From the NCBI GenBank assembly GCA_009746045.1, contig RPFO01000359.1:177683-241682 (forward strand): DNA of 64,000 nucleotides. Reading direction: 5' to 3'. The translations under genes and the position numbers were made by a program. Every line of letters begins with the position of its first letter. Within the stretch, counting starts at the first letter, position 1. Below are positions 1-8,470 of the stretch, one piece after another. Under the pieces are notes generated by a model. The model did not search any database. It had not been told where the DNA came from and worked only from the letters and a program-made list of their open reading frames with translations. Source of the DNA: Mesostigma viride (lineage: Eukaryota; Streptophyta; Mesostigmatophyceae; Mesostigmatales; Mesostigmataceae).

Positions 1-904
1 GGCCCCTCCGGCGGCTTCACGAACGCGGCCATCGCCCGCTTCACCTCGACCGCCGCCTCGTGAAGGTCCTTGTCCGGCGCCCGGTCCATGACCTTGTACA
101 TGAAGAACCAGGCGTTCGCCAGCTGACCGTCGTCCATCGCGTCCCTGGCGCTACCGGCCCTCACGCCGTTCAGCTCCTTGAAGGCCGACGCGCTCATCCC
201 CGTGGCCGCCTCGCAGGTCTTGTCGCCCAGGAACGCCATCACGCTCCCCACGCGCTCCTTGGGGACGACCGAGCTCACCAGGTCCGCCAGCCTGTGCTGC
301 GTGTCCTTCGCGCGCAGGCGCAGGGTCGGGTCGCACTCGCGCACAGGCGCCACGTAGTCCGGCCTCGTGCGACCGTTGCCCGGTCGGTCAGCACCGCCAC
401 CGTGGTGCTCGTGCCGTGGACCGCGTCGTGGGCGTCGCGCACCACAGCCATCATCGAGATGTCCCCCGCCATGATGCGGTCCACCCAGGACATGGCCTTC
501 ACCGCAAACTTGGAGCTGATCCACATGGCCAGGGGGTTCACCAGCTTGGGGTGGATCCAGACACCGCGATCATCATTGGGACCGTTCTTCACAGTGTCAA
601 AAACCGTTGTGGAGGTCACAGCAGAATCCCTGTCACCCATAAACTCGGCTTCTAAATCCTTGGCAAAGGCTTGTACAGTATCGAGCCTCCACCAGTCCAT
701 AAAGGCCTTGCTCCCGTCTGAGGCTGCATGACAAAGGTCCTTGCCCAGTATCTTCCTGTCGCTCTTGCGGACCTTAATTTCCTTTGCAGGGTCTACCTGA
801 AAACCGGGCATCGGGCGCAGGGTGAATATCCACGCTTTATCAGTCTCCTTTGAAAGATTGAAAAGGGCATGCACAAAGGGGGTGGAGCTGTTCACGAGAG
901 CCAT
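1..904 (-). CDS. KilA-N domain protein, frameshifted, runs off the window start
   Basis: The protein starts at the ATG at 904. Its first ~75 residues contain the KilA-N pattern: IKVRKSD, then a helix with LCHAAS, then FMDWWRLD. The KilA-N C-terminal signature follows near residue 125 (GVWIHPKLVNPLAMWIS then FAVKAMSWVDRI). KilA-N is a DNA-binding domain typical of large DNA viruses and phages. The frame breaks near position 380 and continues in another minus frame to base 1, through a helical, charged region I do not recognise. The N-terminal ~60 residues resemble the neighbouring protein at 968-1714, so the two are paralogues in tandem. The break is a single-frame change and could be decay or a base-calling indel. 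The 3' end lies outside the window. Confidence 0.75.
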
Positions 905-967
905 TCTTTATTGTATACCAAACCATAATAATTTCAATGTTTTAAACGCATTCCTTGCATGTCCATT

Positions 968-1714
968 TCAATGAGGTCCATCCATGTAGGGTCTCTTATT
1001 GAACACGCTAGCATCCAAGGTCAGCTGGATGCCTTGAGACTCACACCCTTCCTTTATAAGGGCGTGCTGATGAGGAGTGAACCAAGCGCTTTTCTTAGAG
1101 CTAAACAGATGCAGCCTCTTGGCGTGCTCTGGGAAGTCCATCCCGTACATGAGGAGCTGACCGACACCGGTCATCCAGTTGCGCATGTCCTTGACCTCGA
1201 TGATGGACTTTGGGTCGTACGTGACGATATCGATGTACCCGTAACGGCACTGAACCTCGCACTCCCCATTGACACAGCTGGACAGCCGGTGTTGGATCTC
1301 GAGCTCGACCACCCGGTTGTTTGGAGATTTCTTTATCCACCTTATAAGTTCAGGCAAGGGTGTGCGATCACTCCACGTGCCTCTCTTGCAATTATCCGAA
1401 GTTGTCACAAACTCGAGGTGACAGCGCCACTCATTGGCCAAGAGCGACTGGGTCCAATTCTTGATCAGTTTCTTCCCATTTGATGCAGCCAGGATAAACT
1501 CCTTTAGCTGCACCCGTCCGTCGCTCTTCCGCACGCGGACGTCCTTGGACGCGTCCACCTCCATGTCGTCCCGGGGCTTGACAGAGAACACCCAGAACTC
1601 GTCCTCCTCGCGTCTGAAGGACAGGTAGTCCGCGTAGGTCCTCTCCGCCCACGCCCTGTCCACCGCGTCCGCCCCCCCTAGTGAATTTCCCCGTGTCCCG
1701 TCCGCACTGTCCAT
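968..1714 (-). CDS. KilA-N-like domain fused to a PD-(D/E)XK-type nuclease domain
   Basis: I chose the ATG at 1714; the frame is open upstream to 1765, but only with a TTG. The N-terminal half carries a KilA-N-like segment (VRVRKSDGRVQLKEFILAAS then a W) matching the protein at 275-904. The C-terminal half has a restriction-endonuclease-like core: YGYIDIVTYD, then IIEVKD after a short loop, then W-x4-GQLLMYG and a strand ending KRLHLF. This G-x-I-D ... (I)EVK ... GQ-x2-Y arrangement is the PD-(D/E)XK pattern, with D and E/K as likely metal-binding residues. DNA-binding plus nuclease fusions of this type are known from large DNA viruses and mobile elements. The role here (host DNA cleavage, homing or repair) is inference. 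The gene reads the same way as its paralogue downstream. Confidence 0.7.
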   Translation of the reverse strand: MDSADGTRGNSLGGADAVDRAWAERTYADYLSFRREEDEFWVFSVKPRDDMEVDASKDVRVRKSDGRVQLKEFILAASNGKKLIKNWTQSLLANEWRCHLEFVTTSDNCKRGTWSDRTPLPELIRWIKKSPNNRVVELEIQHRLSSCVNGECEVQCRYGYIDIVTYDPKSIIEVKDMRNWMTGVGQLLMYGMDFPEHAKRLHLFSSKKSAWFTPHQHALIKEGCESQGIQLTLDASVFNKRPYMDGPH

Positions 1715-1960
1715 GACTGGATCCCTTGTCTCCTGGCGGACGCCTGCCCGGTGCGCGTCACCCAACGATGGCGCCTGTGCCGTCGCGACCCCTATTTATG
1801 CCAAATCCCGCCCTGTCAGGTGCTGACGACCCAGCGCCACCTCGTAACGGCTGCCGTTGGATGGGAGAAGCACATCCGCAGTCGGCCTGCGGCGGCGCCT
1901 AGAGAGGGGTCGACAATCCAACTCGCGCCCGCCCCCGCCCGCCCGCTGCTCGGCCCTGGC

Positions 1961-2109
1961 TTGGATTCTCCTGCACTACTTCTTTTTCTGATGAATCTAA
2001 AAATAAATTTATGGCTATAGACCCTCTATGATTCTACAGGTGCATGCACATATATATGAAAAACTATTCAGGCCGGCGTGCAAAAAAGAAGTCGCGCAAA
2101 AGAATCCAA
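1961..2109. repeat. AT-rich element with inverted half-sites, copy A
   Basis: A ~149 bp AT-rich island in G+C-rich DNA. It begins TTGGATTCTCCTGCAC followed by TACTTCTTTTT. It ends with the near-complement, AAAAAAGAAGT through to AGAATCCAA. Related copies are at 11345-11499 and 14799-14953. The centre differs in sequence but stays AT-rich. It lies upstream of the minus-strand gene starting at 1714. It could be a bidirectional viral promoter, an origin-like element or a MITE; no target duplication is evident. Confidence 0.6.
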
Positions 2110-2289
2110 CCAAACTCGAGGCGTGGCTGTACCCGGACAGGAACCGCCCCACTCGGTCGATGGCCGGTCCAGGTTCGCCGCCTGTCGAGCGTGGATGTGA
2201 TATGTATGCATGCATGAGTAGACACGGGGGGGTCGCGAATGAAAACAGATTGGATTAAAGAAATGGAATAATATTCATTCAACGATTCA

Positions 2290-2463
2290 TCACGACACAG
2301 ACAGCCTAAGCCGCATCATCTTGTCCAGGATATCATGGGGGCTGTACGCTGGCTTCCTGCCCGCGCGCTCCCTGGCCCTGATGGCCAGATGGACCGCGCA
2401 CCGCTTGCCCCTGGGTGCGCGCGGCTTGTTGCATTTGGTCCCCTGGGGGTTATCTCGACGCAT
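2290..2463 (-). CDS. Small Cys/His-motif protein
   Basis: A 57-residue basic protein from the ATG at 2463; an upstream GTG at 2484 is in frame. It contains G-TKCNKPRAPRGKRCAVH, matching the second half of the short motif C-x(3-4)-T-x2-G-x2-C-x(3-9)-C-x2-H seen in full at 8471 and 10546. The motif resembles the DUF5763-type putative zinc-binding segment known from phages and bacteria; that family assignment is from memory. The first Cys of the motif is absent here. The rest is Arg/Lys-rich. It lies just downstream of the RING-like gene on the same strand. Confidence 0.45.
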   Translation of the reverse strand: MRRDNPQGTKCNKPRAPRGKRCAVHLAIRARERAGRKPAYSPHDILDKMMRLRLSVS

Positions 2464-2511
2464 CGTGCCATCGCGGCGGTTCACACTAGCGTCAGCGAGA
2501 AAAAACGCGGC

Positions 2512-3165
2512 TCACTCGGCCGCGTGCTCGAAGAAGGGGAAGGCGAGCCTCTCGGGCGCGGGCCTGCGCTCGGCCAGGCACAGCGGGCACTGGCCGCGGG
2601 AGGGGATGGCGTCGTCGTGCAGGTACACGGTCATGCACCAGAGGCAGATGGGGAGGTCGTGGGGAGGGGGCGCGCGCTTCCCCTGGCCGACGGGAGCGTG
2701 GACGGGGAGGAACCCCCGCGACTGCTTTTCCATGCAAACCCCGCAAGACACGCGAGCCCCCCCCTCGGGCACGCGGTACACGGGCCGGACACAGGGGCGC
2801 CCGCCGGCCTGCACCCCCTCCGCGAGCTGCCGCACCCCTGCCGCGTTCGCCGGGGTCACACGCGCGCGTGTCACGACCCCCGGGGCTGCGCCGAGCAGCG
2901 AAAGATGGAGGGCGGCCGCACGGTCCTCGGCAATCTTGCAGAAGGCCTCGTCGTTTTTGGCGTGGGAGGGGGCGTTCACTCGAAATTCCAGCTCGTATCC
3001 GCGGCATTCCGAGCAATAGAGCGCCTTCCCACCAAAGAAGGTGCAAGGGTCCTTCCAGTCGCCGCAATACTGGCACTGGGGGTACTTTCCCCACAGTCCC
3101 GGGACTTTCTCGGGTCGTCGCTCGGACGTGTCCCAGCCACGGGGGGGCGGCATCATTCGAAACAT
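2512..3165 (-). CDS. Zinc-ribbon plus RING-like zinc-finger protein
   Basis: 217 residues from the ATG at 3165. The N-terminal part has a Cys-rich cluster: CQYCGDWKDPC and then CSEC (about residues 30-55). The C-terminal part has spaced pairs CGVC, CLWC and CPLC over about 65 residues, with an H between, which fits a degenerate RING or RING-like treble clef. Large DNA viruses commonly encode RING proteins as ubiquitin ligases, but no E2-binding feature can be confirmed here. The middle segment is helical and unassigned. The first annotated-looking start (GTG at 3198) was rejected in favour of the ATG. Confidence 0.55.
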   Translation of the reverse strand: MFRMMPPPRGWDTSERRPEKVPGLWGKYPQCQYCGDWKDPCTFFGGKALYCSECRGYELEFRVNAPSHAKNDEAFCKIAEDRAAALHLSLLGAAPGVVTRARVTPANAAGVRQLAEGVQAGGRPCVRPVYRVPEGGARVSCGVCMEKQSRGFLPVHAPVGQGKRAPPPHDLPICLWCMTVYLHDDAIPSRGQCPLCLAERRPAPERLAFPFFEHAAE

Positions 3166-3394
3166 GGTACCTGGCAGCCCCGGATCTTTTCTATGCACGA
3201 CGCGACCAACGCGGGACCGCGGGCAATCGCGACAGTCCTTTCCTGTCCCTCCGCAGCCACAGAGAATCGTCTACCAGCGAGGACTATCGCCTCTCAGCCA
3301 CGGGCTCGATCGGGATTTCAAGAAGCATCCACCGACGTAGTCGACTTATTCATTTTGCAAGCGTGCCCACTCCTTATTTCTTTACAAGTCGCCC

Positions 3395-3775
3395 ACCGGT
3401 TATGAGGCACCGTCACCGTCACCCACCAGTTATGAGGTACTGGCGCCGGTCCCCACCGACTAAAGGTAATGGCAGCGTCACCGACCAAGAAAGGTACTGG
3501 CACCGGCCCCCGATAATAAAGGTACTGGCACCGTCACCGACCCAAAAAGGTACTGGCACCGTCACCGACCCAAAAAGGTACTGGCACCGTCACCGACCCA
3601 AAAAGGTACTGGCACCGTCACCGACCCAAAAAGGTACTGGCACCGCCCCCGCTGACTAAATGTACACTGGCACCGGCCCCCACTGACTAAATGTACACTG
3701 GCACCGGCCCCCACTGACTAAATGTACACTGGCACCGGCCCCCACTGACTAAATGTACACTGGCACCGGCACCAC
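3395..3775. repeat. Two consecutive tandem-repeat arrays (28 bp and 31 bp units)
   Basis: The first array has a 28 bp unit built on AAAGGTACTGGCACCGTCAC, repeated about five times from ~3500 and preceded by degenerate copies from 3395. It passes into four copies of a 31 bp unit built on TAAATGTACACTGGCACCGG. Both share the core ACTGGCACCG, so the second probably evolved from the first. No gene lies in 3200-4300. Confidence 0.85.
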
Positions 3776-4079
3776 GGGCAATTACGATTCATTAATAGAC
3801 ACGTGCAATTACGATGCACCGTGAATAAATGAACTGTCGCCCATTATCTGTCCCTTGTGCATTGCTGAGAGGAAAAGTAAAGCGGTAAAATAGGCACTCC
3901 AGCATTCGGCAAAGGAAAAGTGGCCCGTGGTTGAGCGCGCTGACAGATTTTTTAACGTGGGTCGCACTCGATTCGCTCGCTCTCTCGCGGTTAGCGGCGA
4001 CGTTACCTACCTGAAAACCTGGTTACCTGGCCTGGCAGGCGATCCCAACCGGTTCTTGGTCGCCTTCTCGGGTCGCTGC

Positions 4080-4300
4080 GTCTCCTCGAGGCGTGCGACG
4101 TTCAGGGCCTTACTCCCGAGGCGTGGGGCGTCGATCCTTTGTTTTATCAGGGCGTGGGACGCCGGCCTTTGTTTTGTCAGCGCGCGGGGCGTCGGCCTTG
4201 ATTGTTTTACCGGGGCGCGCGGCTTCGGGTCTCGTTTTACCGGGGCGTACGACGCCATTCTCCTTTCACCAGGGCGCGCGACCTAGAGGCCGTTTTATCA
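4080..4300. repeat. Degenerate GC-rich tandem repeats upstream of the F-box-like gene
   Basis: At least six imperfect units of about 30-45 bp, each with a GTTTT-A/G-TCA-type segment followed by GGGCG(C/T)G and a GGCGTCGGCC-like segment. The array ends immediately before the ATG at 4305, so it would lie in the promoter or 5' leader. Confidence 0.6.
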
Positions 4301-4304
4301 CGCC

Positions 4305-5522
4305 ATGCCCGCATTCCTGCGCACCAGCACCGGACGCAGGACCGTCGACCCGTTCATCCCGTGGGTGGACGACCTGGACGATGACCTGCTCGAGGTATTC
4401 GTCAAGCACATGTGCAGGCTGGACCGGAAGGCCTGCATGTTGATGATGCTCACCTCCAAGGCGGCCTGGGAGGCCCTGTGGCCCACATACAGGGAGCACC
4501 ACGCGCGGGCCACCGACGAGGCCGACCGGCGGTTTGTCCACCGCGTGTGGAGGGACCGGGTGCTGACCCCTGGGGACCTCTCCTTCGCCGGCGTGCCCGT
4601 CCTCAGGGTGACAGTGTACGATGCCGACTCGCGGCTGGAGCCCCCCAGCGACTTTGTGCGGGAGGAGGACTGCGGCCTGATGCCCCACCTGGTCGAGTGG
4701 AGGAGGCTCGCCGCCTTCGTGCGGAAGGTGCCGGGGGTCGTCATCTTCCTCCTCGACGCGGCCAAGCGCAGGGATGGGTGGGAGCTCTCCTTCGACTACG
4801 CCGTCCTGGCCGGCCTGGTGGTCTGCGCGGCGGAGGGCGTCTCGCTCCCCTCGTGCCGACTCCTCCTCGTGTCGCGCTCCAACTCGAGCTTCGCCTACGC
4901 GGTGGCCCCCGCCGCGATCCGCCAACCGCTGACCCAGGCGCTGGCCAGGTGCGGGGGCAGCATAGACTTCCTCGGGGCCCAGACCATCGCGCTGGGGGGC
5001 ACCTTTCGCTATGCCCTGTCGCAGGTGCGAGCCGGCGCAGGCGGCACGGCCGTTTTCATGGCGACGGCGAGAGGCACCGTCGTCATGGGGGCGCACGACA
5101 GCGTGTCGACCTTCTACTTCAACCAGGACGTGGGGGGCGTCGACCTCATCAACCCGGTGGTGCACGAACGGTACAACGCGCACTGCCGGGACAACGGCCG
5201 CGGCATGGCCCCCTGCACCTGCTTCACGGAGGACACCCGGCCCCTCCTGGTCGGCGAAGGGGACGTGACGGCCGTGAGGGGGGCGGTGGACCTGCTGGTG
5301 GACGACTCCCCCACCGTCCCCGCCCAGCAGGACGTCCGCGTCCGCGTCACCGATGGGCGCCCCCAGGCGACGGTGCGCGTGGTCGGGCGCACGCCGAGGG
5401 AGGGCCAGGCGGGGGACGCGGTGTTGAGCGTGCACGGCCGCGGTCTCGACGTCCGGGACGCGGACCTGGCCGAGTGGAAGGAGCGCTGGCCGATCGTGCT
5501 GGCCTCCGACGTTCTGTGCTGA
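4305..5522 (+). CDS. Unrecognised 405-residue protein with an F-box-like N-terminus
   Basis: Starts at the ATG at 4305. Residues ~20-60 (DDLDDDLLEVFVKHM, then a short loop and MLMMLTSKAAWEAL) have the hydrophobic spacing of an F-box, a domain that recruits Skp1/cullin ubiquitin ligases and is frequent in large DNA viruses. The remaining ~340 residues are mixed alpha/beta with no motif I recognise; a stretch around 230-310 is rich in small residues and contains the Cys pair CTC. The stop at 5522 is followed by AATAAATAAA. It is the only long plus-strand gene in the first 7.5 kb and converges on the gene at 5650-6593. The product could be a substrate-recruiting factor; this is inference. Confidence 0.55.
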   Translation: MPAFLRTSTGRRTVDPFIPWVDDLDDDLLEVFVKHMCRLDRKACMLMMLTSKAAWEALWPTYREHHARATDEADRRFVHRVWRDRVLTPGDLSFAGVPVLRVTVYDADSRLEPPSDFVREEDCGLMPHLVEWRRLAAFVRKVPGVVIFLLDAAKRRDGWELSFDYAVLAGLVVCAAEGVSLPSCRLLLVSRSNSSFAYAVAPAAIRQPLTQALARCGGSIDFLGAQTIALGGTFRYALSQVRAGAGGTAVFMATARGTVVMGAHDSVSTFYFNQDVGGVDLINPVVHERYNAHCRDNGRGMAPCTCFTEDTRPLLVGEGDVTAVRGAVDLLVDDSPTVPAQQDVRVRVTDGRPQATVRVVGRTPREGQAGDAVLSVHGRGLDVRDADLAEWKERWPIVLASDVLC

Positions 5523-5577
5523 GATCCTCTGTTTTGTCTATTGTTGTTCTCAGGGCAATCTGATTAATCAAACTGGA

Positions 5578-5587
5578 AATAAATAAA
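5578..5587 (+). terminator. Probable polyadenylation signal
   Basis: AATAAATAAA, 56 bp after the stop of the 4305-5522 gene and before the convergent gene. Similar AATAAA signals follow the genes ending at 7350 (minus) and 12818 (plus). Confidence 0.5.
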
Positions 5588-5649
5588 GCCTCGTATAATG
5601 AATGTAATCGTTTATTCGCGCGCAAATATGATTTTTTTTGCCATCAGCG

Positions 5650-6593
5650 TCAGGGATCGCCATTAGTCGTCAACACACGCTTCAAGCTGTGCTGACCGGG
5701 CACCTCCAGGGTGGAATGAGAGGCGTGACGGCTCTCCCTCATTTCCTTGTTATGGACCAGGAATTCTCTTGGGCGTTTTGTGCTTGCCTGGTCGTGCAGC
5801 CCCACTCCCCTAAATGTGGGGGTCATTGTCCGAGAAATTCTCTCCATGGCGGCCACGGGGTCCTCACCGCCTGCCACTGCCGCCCGGAATACGCAGTTCA
5901 TGAAGAAGGCCCCACTGTTCATCTCCTCCGTCCACATGTCTCTAACTAGGTCCCCTTTCTTCATGTTCTGGACATGCCTGAACTCGTCCGCGGTCATATT
6001 CATAATGGACTTGTTCTGGATGCCGAACACCTTGGCATATACCTTGCCATCAACTTGAGCGCGGGGTGTGTTGGATATCTCCGCGGCCGCTGCCTTGACG
6101 GACTCGCACTGTTTGATTCTAGGCTCCTCTGCGACCGCGCAAGGGGGGGCTGGTACGCACGCCCATGGAGTGCTTCGTAGCGGCCTAACAGCTCCGATAT
6201 CAGCTCTTCCGTCGCGTGAAAATAGTGCTTCAGTAACTTCGAGGTGTTCCTTCGAAAGGCCGTAGCCCGAGCCCCGGGCAGGAGCATGATCAACTCGTAT
6301 ACTTCCTCCTCTGTCATGACCCTCGTAGGCCGTTGATTGCGCCCCGGGAAAGTGTACATGTTATTTGTATTGCTGGCTGCAAGACATTGTTTGTCACTGA
6401 GCCTCTTCAGGGTGAGGTTGGCGTTACCCAGCGCCTCCCTGGCATAAGTCCCGTCCTCTCTCAAATAAATGATACACTTCACGATGTCGGCGGCTGCCAC
6501 GCGCCCATCAGGTGTCCTGCGAATCTGTCCACAAAAGATATCTTCAGATGGAGGCGTCCCCTCCTTAGCTTCCAAGTACACGGCGCAGGCCAT
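5650..6593 (-). CDS. KilA/BRO-like protein, one homopolymer frameshift
   Basis: The ATG at 6593 opens a frame with FCGQIRRTPDGRVAAADIVK, later YTFPGRNQRPTRVMT, then LIMLLPGARATAFRRNTSKL and a following helix. This order (I-R-x-T-x-D-G-x-V, F-P-G-R-x-Q-R-x-T, LLPG-x-A-x2-FR) matches an N-terminal domain related to KilA-N/BRO proteins of large DNA viruses and algae. The frame fails at a G7 run (6142-6148, plus strand). The neighbouring minus frame continues with KVYAKVFGIQNKSIMNMTADE and ends at 5650, giving about 310 residues in all. The protein is probably DNA-binding. The single homopolymer shift could be a sequencing indel rather than inactivation. Confidence 0.6.
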
Positions 6594-6681
6594 CGGCGCT
6601 GGTATTGGTATTGCAACACAAAATTGTTGGCGTAGTATAAGCGCACCTCATAAGGACGTTATTCTGGTTAGGTGCCTATGA

Positions 6682-7203
6682 CTACTTGCACTTGGCGAAA
6701 CCAATCGAGAATATCTTCTTGGCCTTGCACCGCGCGCTCAGTTTCTTGTTGAATATCGCGCCGAAGAACGCGCCGATAGGATTGTGTTTCAGCGCGAAGT
6801 TCACCGGTTTGCCCACCACCTTGGCCAGCTTCTTGCCCCCCGGCCCCATCAGCCCCAGCACGCTAGACACGCCGTCGGCTATCGACAGCAGAGGGTAGGA
6901 GGACGCGATGTACGCCGCCTTCTGCCCCTCCACCAGCGCCGTCCTCAGCACCGCCTTGGCCCTCCGCCGCCTGCGGCCCTTGTCCTCGCCGCCCGCCGCC
7001 GCCGCCACCGGCAGCGCGGGAGGGGGCGCGCTCAGGCCCGTCTCCAGAAGCGCCTCGATCGCCTCCGACCGGTAGAGCGGCACGGACTCGTACTCGGGCA
7101 GCCGCGCGGTCAGCAGCGGGTCGGGCTTGGAGGCATCGCGCAGGCCCAGCCACAGGGTGAGGGTGAGTACCAGTATCAGGGTCGCGATCAGATACGCGCG
7201 CAT
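6682..7203 (-). CDS. Small membrane protein with a C-terminal Cys/Lys motif
   Basis: 173 residues from the ATG at 7203. Residues 5-21 (LIATLILVLTLTLWLGL) form one membrane segment or signal anchor. A Pro/Ala linker, a KGRRRRRAK basic patch, a second moderately hydrophobic region (SSYPLLSIADGVSSVLGLMG) and a basic C-terminus follow. It ends in CKAKKIFSIGFAKCK. That terminal motif recurs in the micro-ORF at 7243-7314, which lies only 39 bp upstream. No family recognised. A virion-membrane or fusion-accessory role would be speculation. Confidence 0.5.
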   Translation of the reverse strand: MRAYLIATLILVLTLTLWLGLRDASKPDPLLTARLPEYESVPLYRSEAIEALLETGLSAPPPALPVAAAAGGEDKGRRRRRAKAVLRTALVEGQKAAYIASSYPLLSIADGVSSVLGLMGPGGKKLAKVVGKPVNFALKHNPIGAFFGAIFNKKLSARCKAKKIFSIGFAKCK

Positions 7204-7242
7204 GTCGCACTACCATAGACGCAGCTATAAAACCGATATCGA

Positions 7243-7314
7243 TCACTTGCACTTGGCCTTCCCGAACGAGAAAAACTTCTCGGCCTTGCACCCGGTGCAT
7301 CTGCCGACAGGCAT
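7243..7314 (-). CDS. 23-codon ORF repeating the C-terminal motif of the next gene
   Basis: An ATG at 7314 opens a 23-residue frame that reads CTGCKAEKFFSFGKAKCK and then stops. This copies the C-terminal motif CKAxKxFSxGxAKCK of the 6682-7203 protein. It may be a true micro-peptide or the surviving tail of a duplicated gene. It has CxxC plus a terminal Cys. Confidence 0.3.
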   Translation of the reverse strand: MPVGRCTGCKAEKFFSFGKAKCK

Positions 7315-7341
7315 CCGTATCGCGTATACAACTAACCGATC

Positions 7342-7347
7342 TTTATT
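7342..7347 (-). terminator. Probable polyadenylation signal
   Basis: AATAAA on the minus strand, within a few bases of the stop of the 7350-7766 gene. Confidence 0.35.
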
Positions 7348-7349
7348 AA

Positions 7350-7766
7350 TCAGAAACGTTTACGCTTACCCGCGAGTCCCCGCCTACCAGGCGTGACGAC
7401 GGTCTTGGCGGCTCTCATGACCCAATCGACGATGGCGTCCGGCCCTCTATAAAGTATGCCCGCGCCTCGTTCTCTCAGTCCGCGCAGTTTATCCATAGAC
7501 ACGAGCCACGCCCGCTGCAGGTTCCGCTCCACCGCATTGGCCTCCCGGAGATCTCTCCTGTACTGATCAGGGGGGACATCGCCCTTCGCCGACACCTTCG
7601 CCTTCGCCAATGCCTCCAACGCCCCGCCGAAACGATACGCCAGCATCCCCGATGCAGCGTTGTAATTATGCTCCATGGCCGGCGTCAGCACTGCAGCGGC
7701 TCGTGAGCGGTGTGCGCGGTGCACCGTACGAGCGCGTCGTGGGGTGCGCGTTTTCTTTGCCGCCAT
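7350..7766 (-). CDS. Small basic protein, unrecognised
   Basis: 138 residues from the ATG at 7766. The N-terminal 25 residues are extremely Arg/Lys/His-rich (MAAKKTRTPRRARTVHRAHR) and the C-terminus ends RRGLAGKRKRF. The middle is alpha-helical with EANAVERNLQRAWLVSMDKL. The charge pattern would fit a nucleic-acid-packaging or core protein of a virus, but no family match can be claimed. It diverges from the P-loop gene at 7876, with about 110 bp of AT-rich DNA between that may hold both promoters. Confidence 0.45.
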   Translation of the reverse strand: MAAKKTRTPRRARTVHRAHRSRAAAVLTPAMEHNYNAASGMLAYRFGGALEALAKAKVSAKGDVPPDQYRRDLREANAVERNLQRAWLVSMDKLRGLRERGAGILYRGPDAIVDWVMRAAKTVVTPGRRGLAGKRKRF

Positions 7767-7875
7767 GTTATAATACGCGCGTGTGTTTTTATATTCCGCG
7801 AATATATGTTTACTAAGCCGGGCGATCTACTTTGGGAGTGACCATCAAATTTTGTGTGCCGTACGTCATATACCC

Positions 7876-8432
7876 ATGTCGGCGATCGTGCACGTGGAGG
7901 GCGTGCCGGGATCGGGCAAGACCTTCCTCTGCTCCATGCTCAGGATCAAGGCCAAGTGCGTGGACACGGACGACCTGTGGGCCAAGGCCGACGACATAGC
8001 CGACGAGAGGAAGCGAGACGGGCAGAGGGCCGTCAACAAGCGAGCCCTCGTGAACCGCATGATACGAGAGCTCGTCAGGGACAGGGAGCGAGACCGCCCG
8101 CTCGTGTTCGTCGGCCTTCACGCGCCCCCAGGGCGAACCACAAGTTCTTCATCCGCCTCGAGGACCACCCCGCCGCCTACCGCCGCCTGCTCCTGCGCGA
8201 GGTGGACAAGTACGTCACGCGCGCCGACGACCTGCGCAGGCACGTGCGCGAGGTCGCGGACCCCAGGGACATCGACATCCCCCGCGTGGCCAACCTCGCG
8301 AGCATACCCTCCAACTACCCCGACTTCGTCCGCAACTACAAGCAGAGGAGGGACTACATGAAGGCCAGGGGCTACAAGGTCGTGCCCCAGGACGCGATCG
8401 CCCGCTTCATCGACGCCCTCGGGGAGGAATGA
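7876..8432 (+). CDS. P-loop kinase-like protein, one frameshift
   Basis: The ATG at 7876 was chosen because it starts the Walker A strand directly (MSAIVHVEGVPGSGKTFL); the frame is open further upstream but without homologous-looking sequence. GVPGSGKT is at residues 9-16, followed by CVDTDDLW and a helical segment, then a Walker B-like strand RPLVFVGLH. Near 8130, at a C5 run, the frame breaks and continues in the next frame with HKFFIRLEDHPAAYRR through to IARFIDALGEE at 8432, about 185 residues in total. The layout suits a small nucleoside/nucleotide kinase-like ATPase as found in large DNA viruses. The substrate is unknown. Confidence 0.6.
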
Positions 8433-8470
8433 ACACAAATATCTCTGCGTATCGTGCATGACTCGCTCGC

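Noticed and set aside
3395..3775. Regularly repeated units that might suggest a CRISPR array
   Set aside because: The 28 and 31 bp units are contiguous, with no unique spacers, in a eukaryotic context and without cas genes.
4266..5435. 389-residue open frame on the minus strand opposite the F-box-like gene
   Set aside because: Composition is His/Arg/Gly low complexity typical of antisense frames in G+C-rich DNA. The plus-strand frame has protein-like composition, a good start and a polyadenylation signal.
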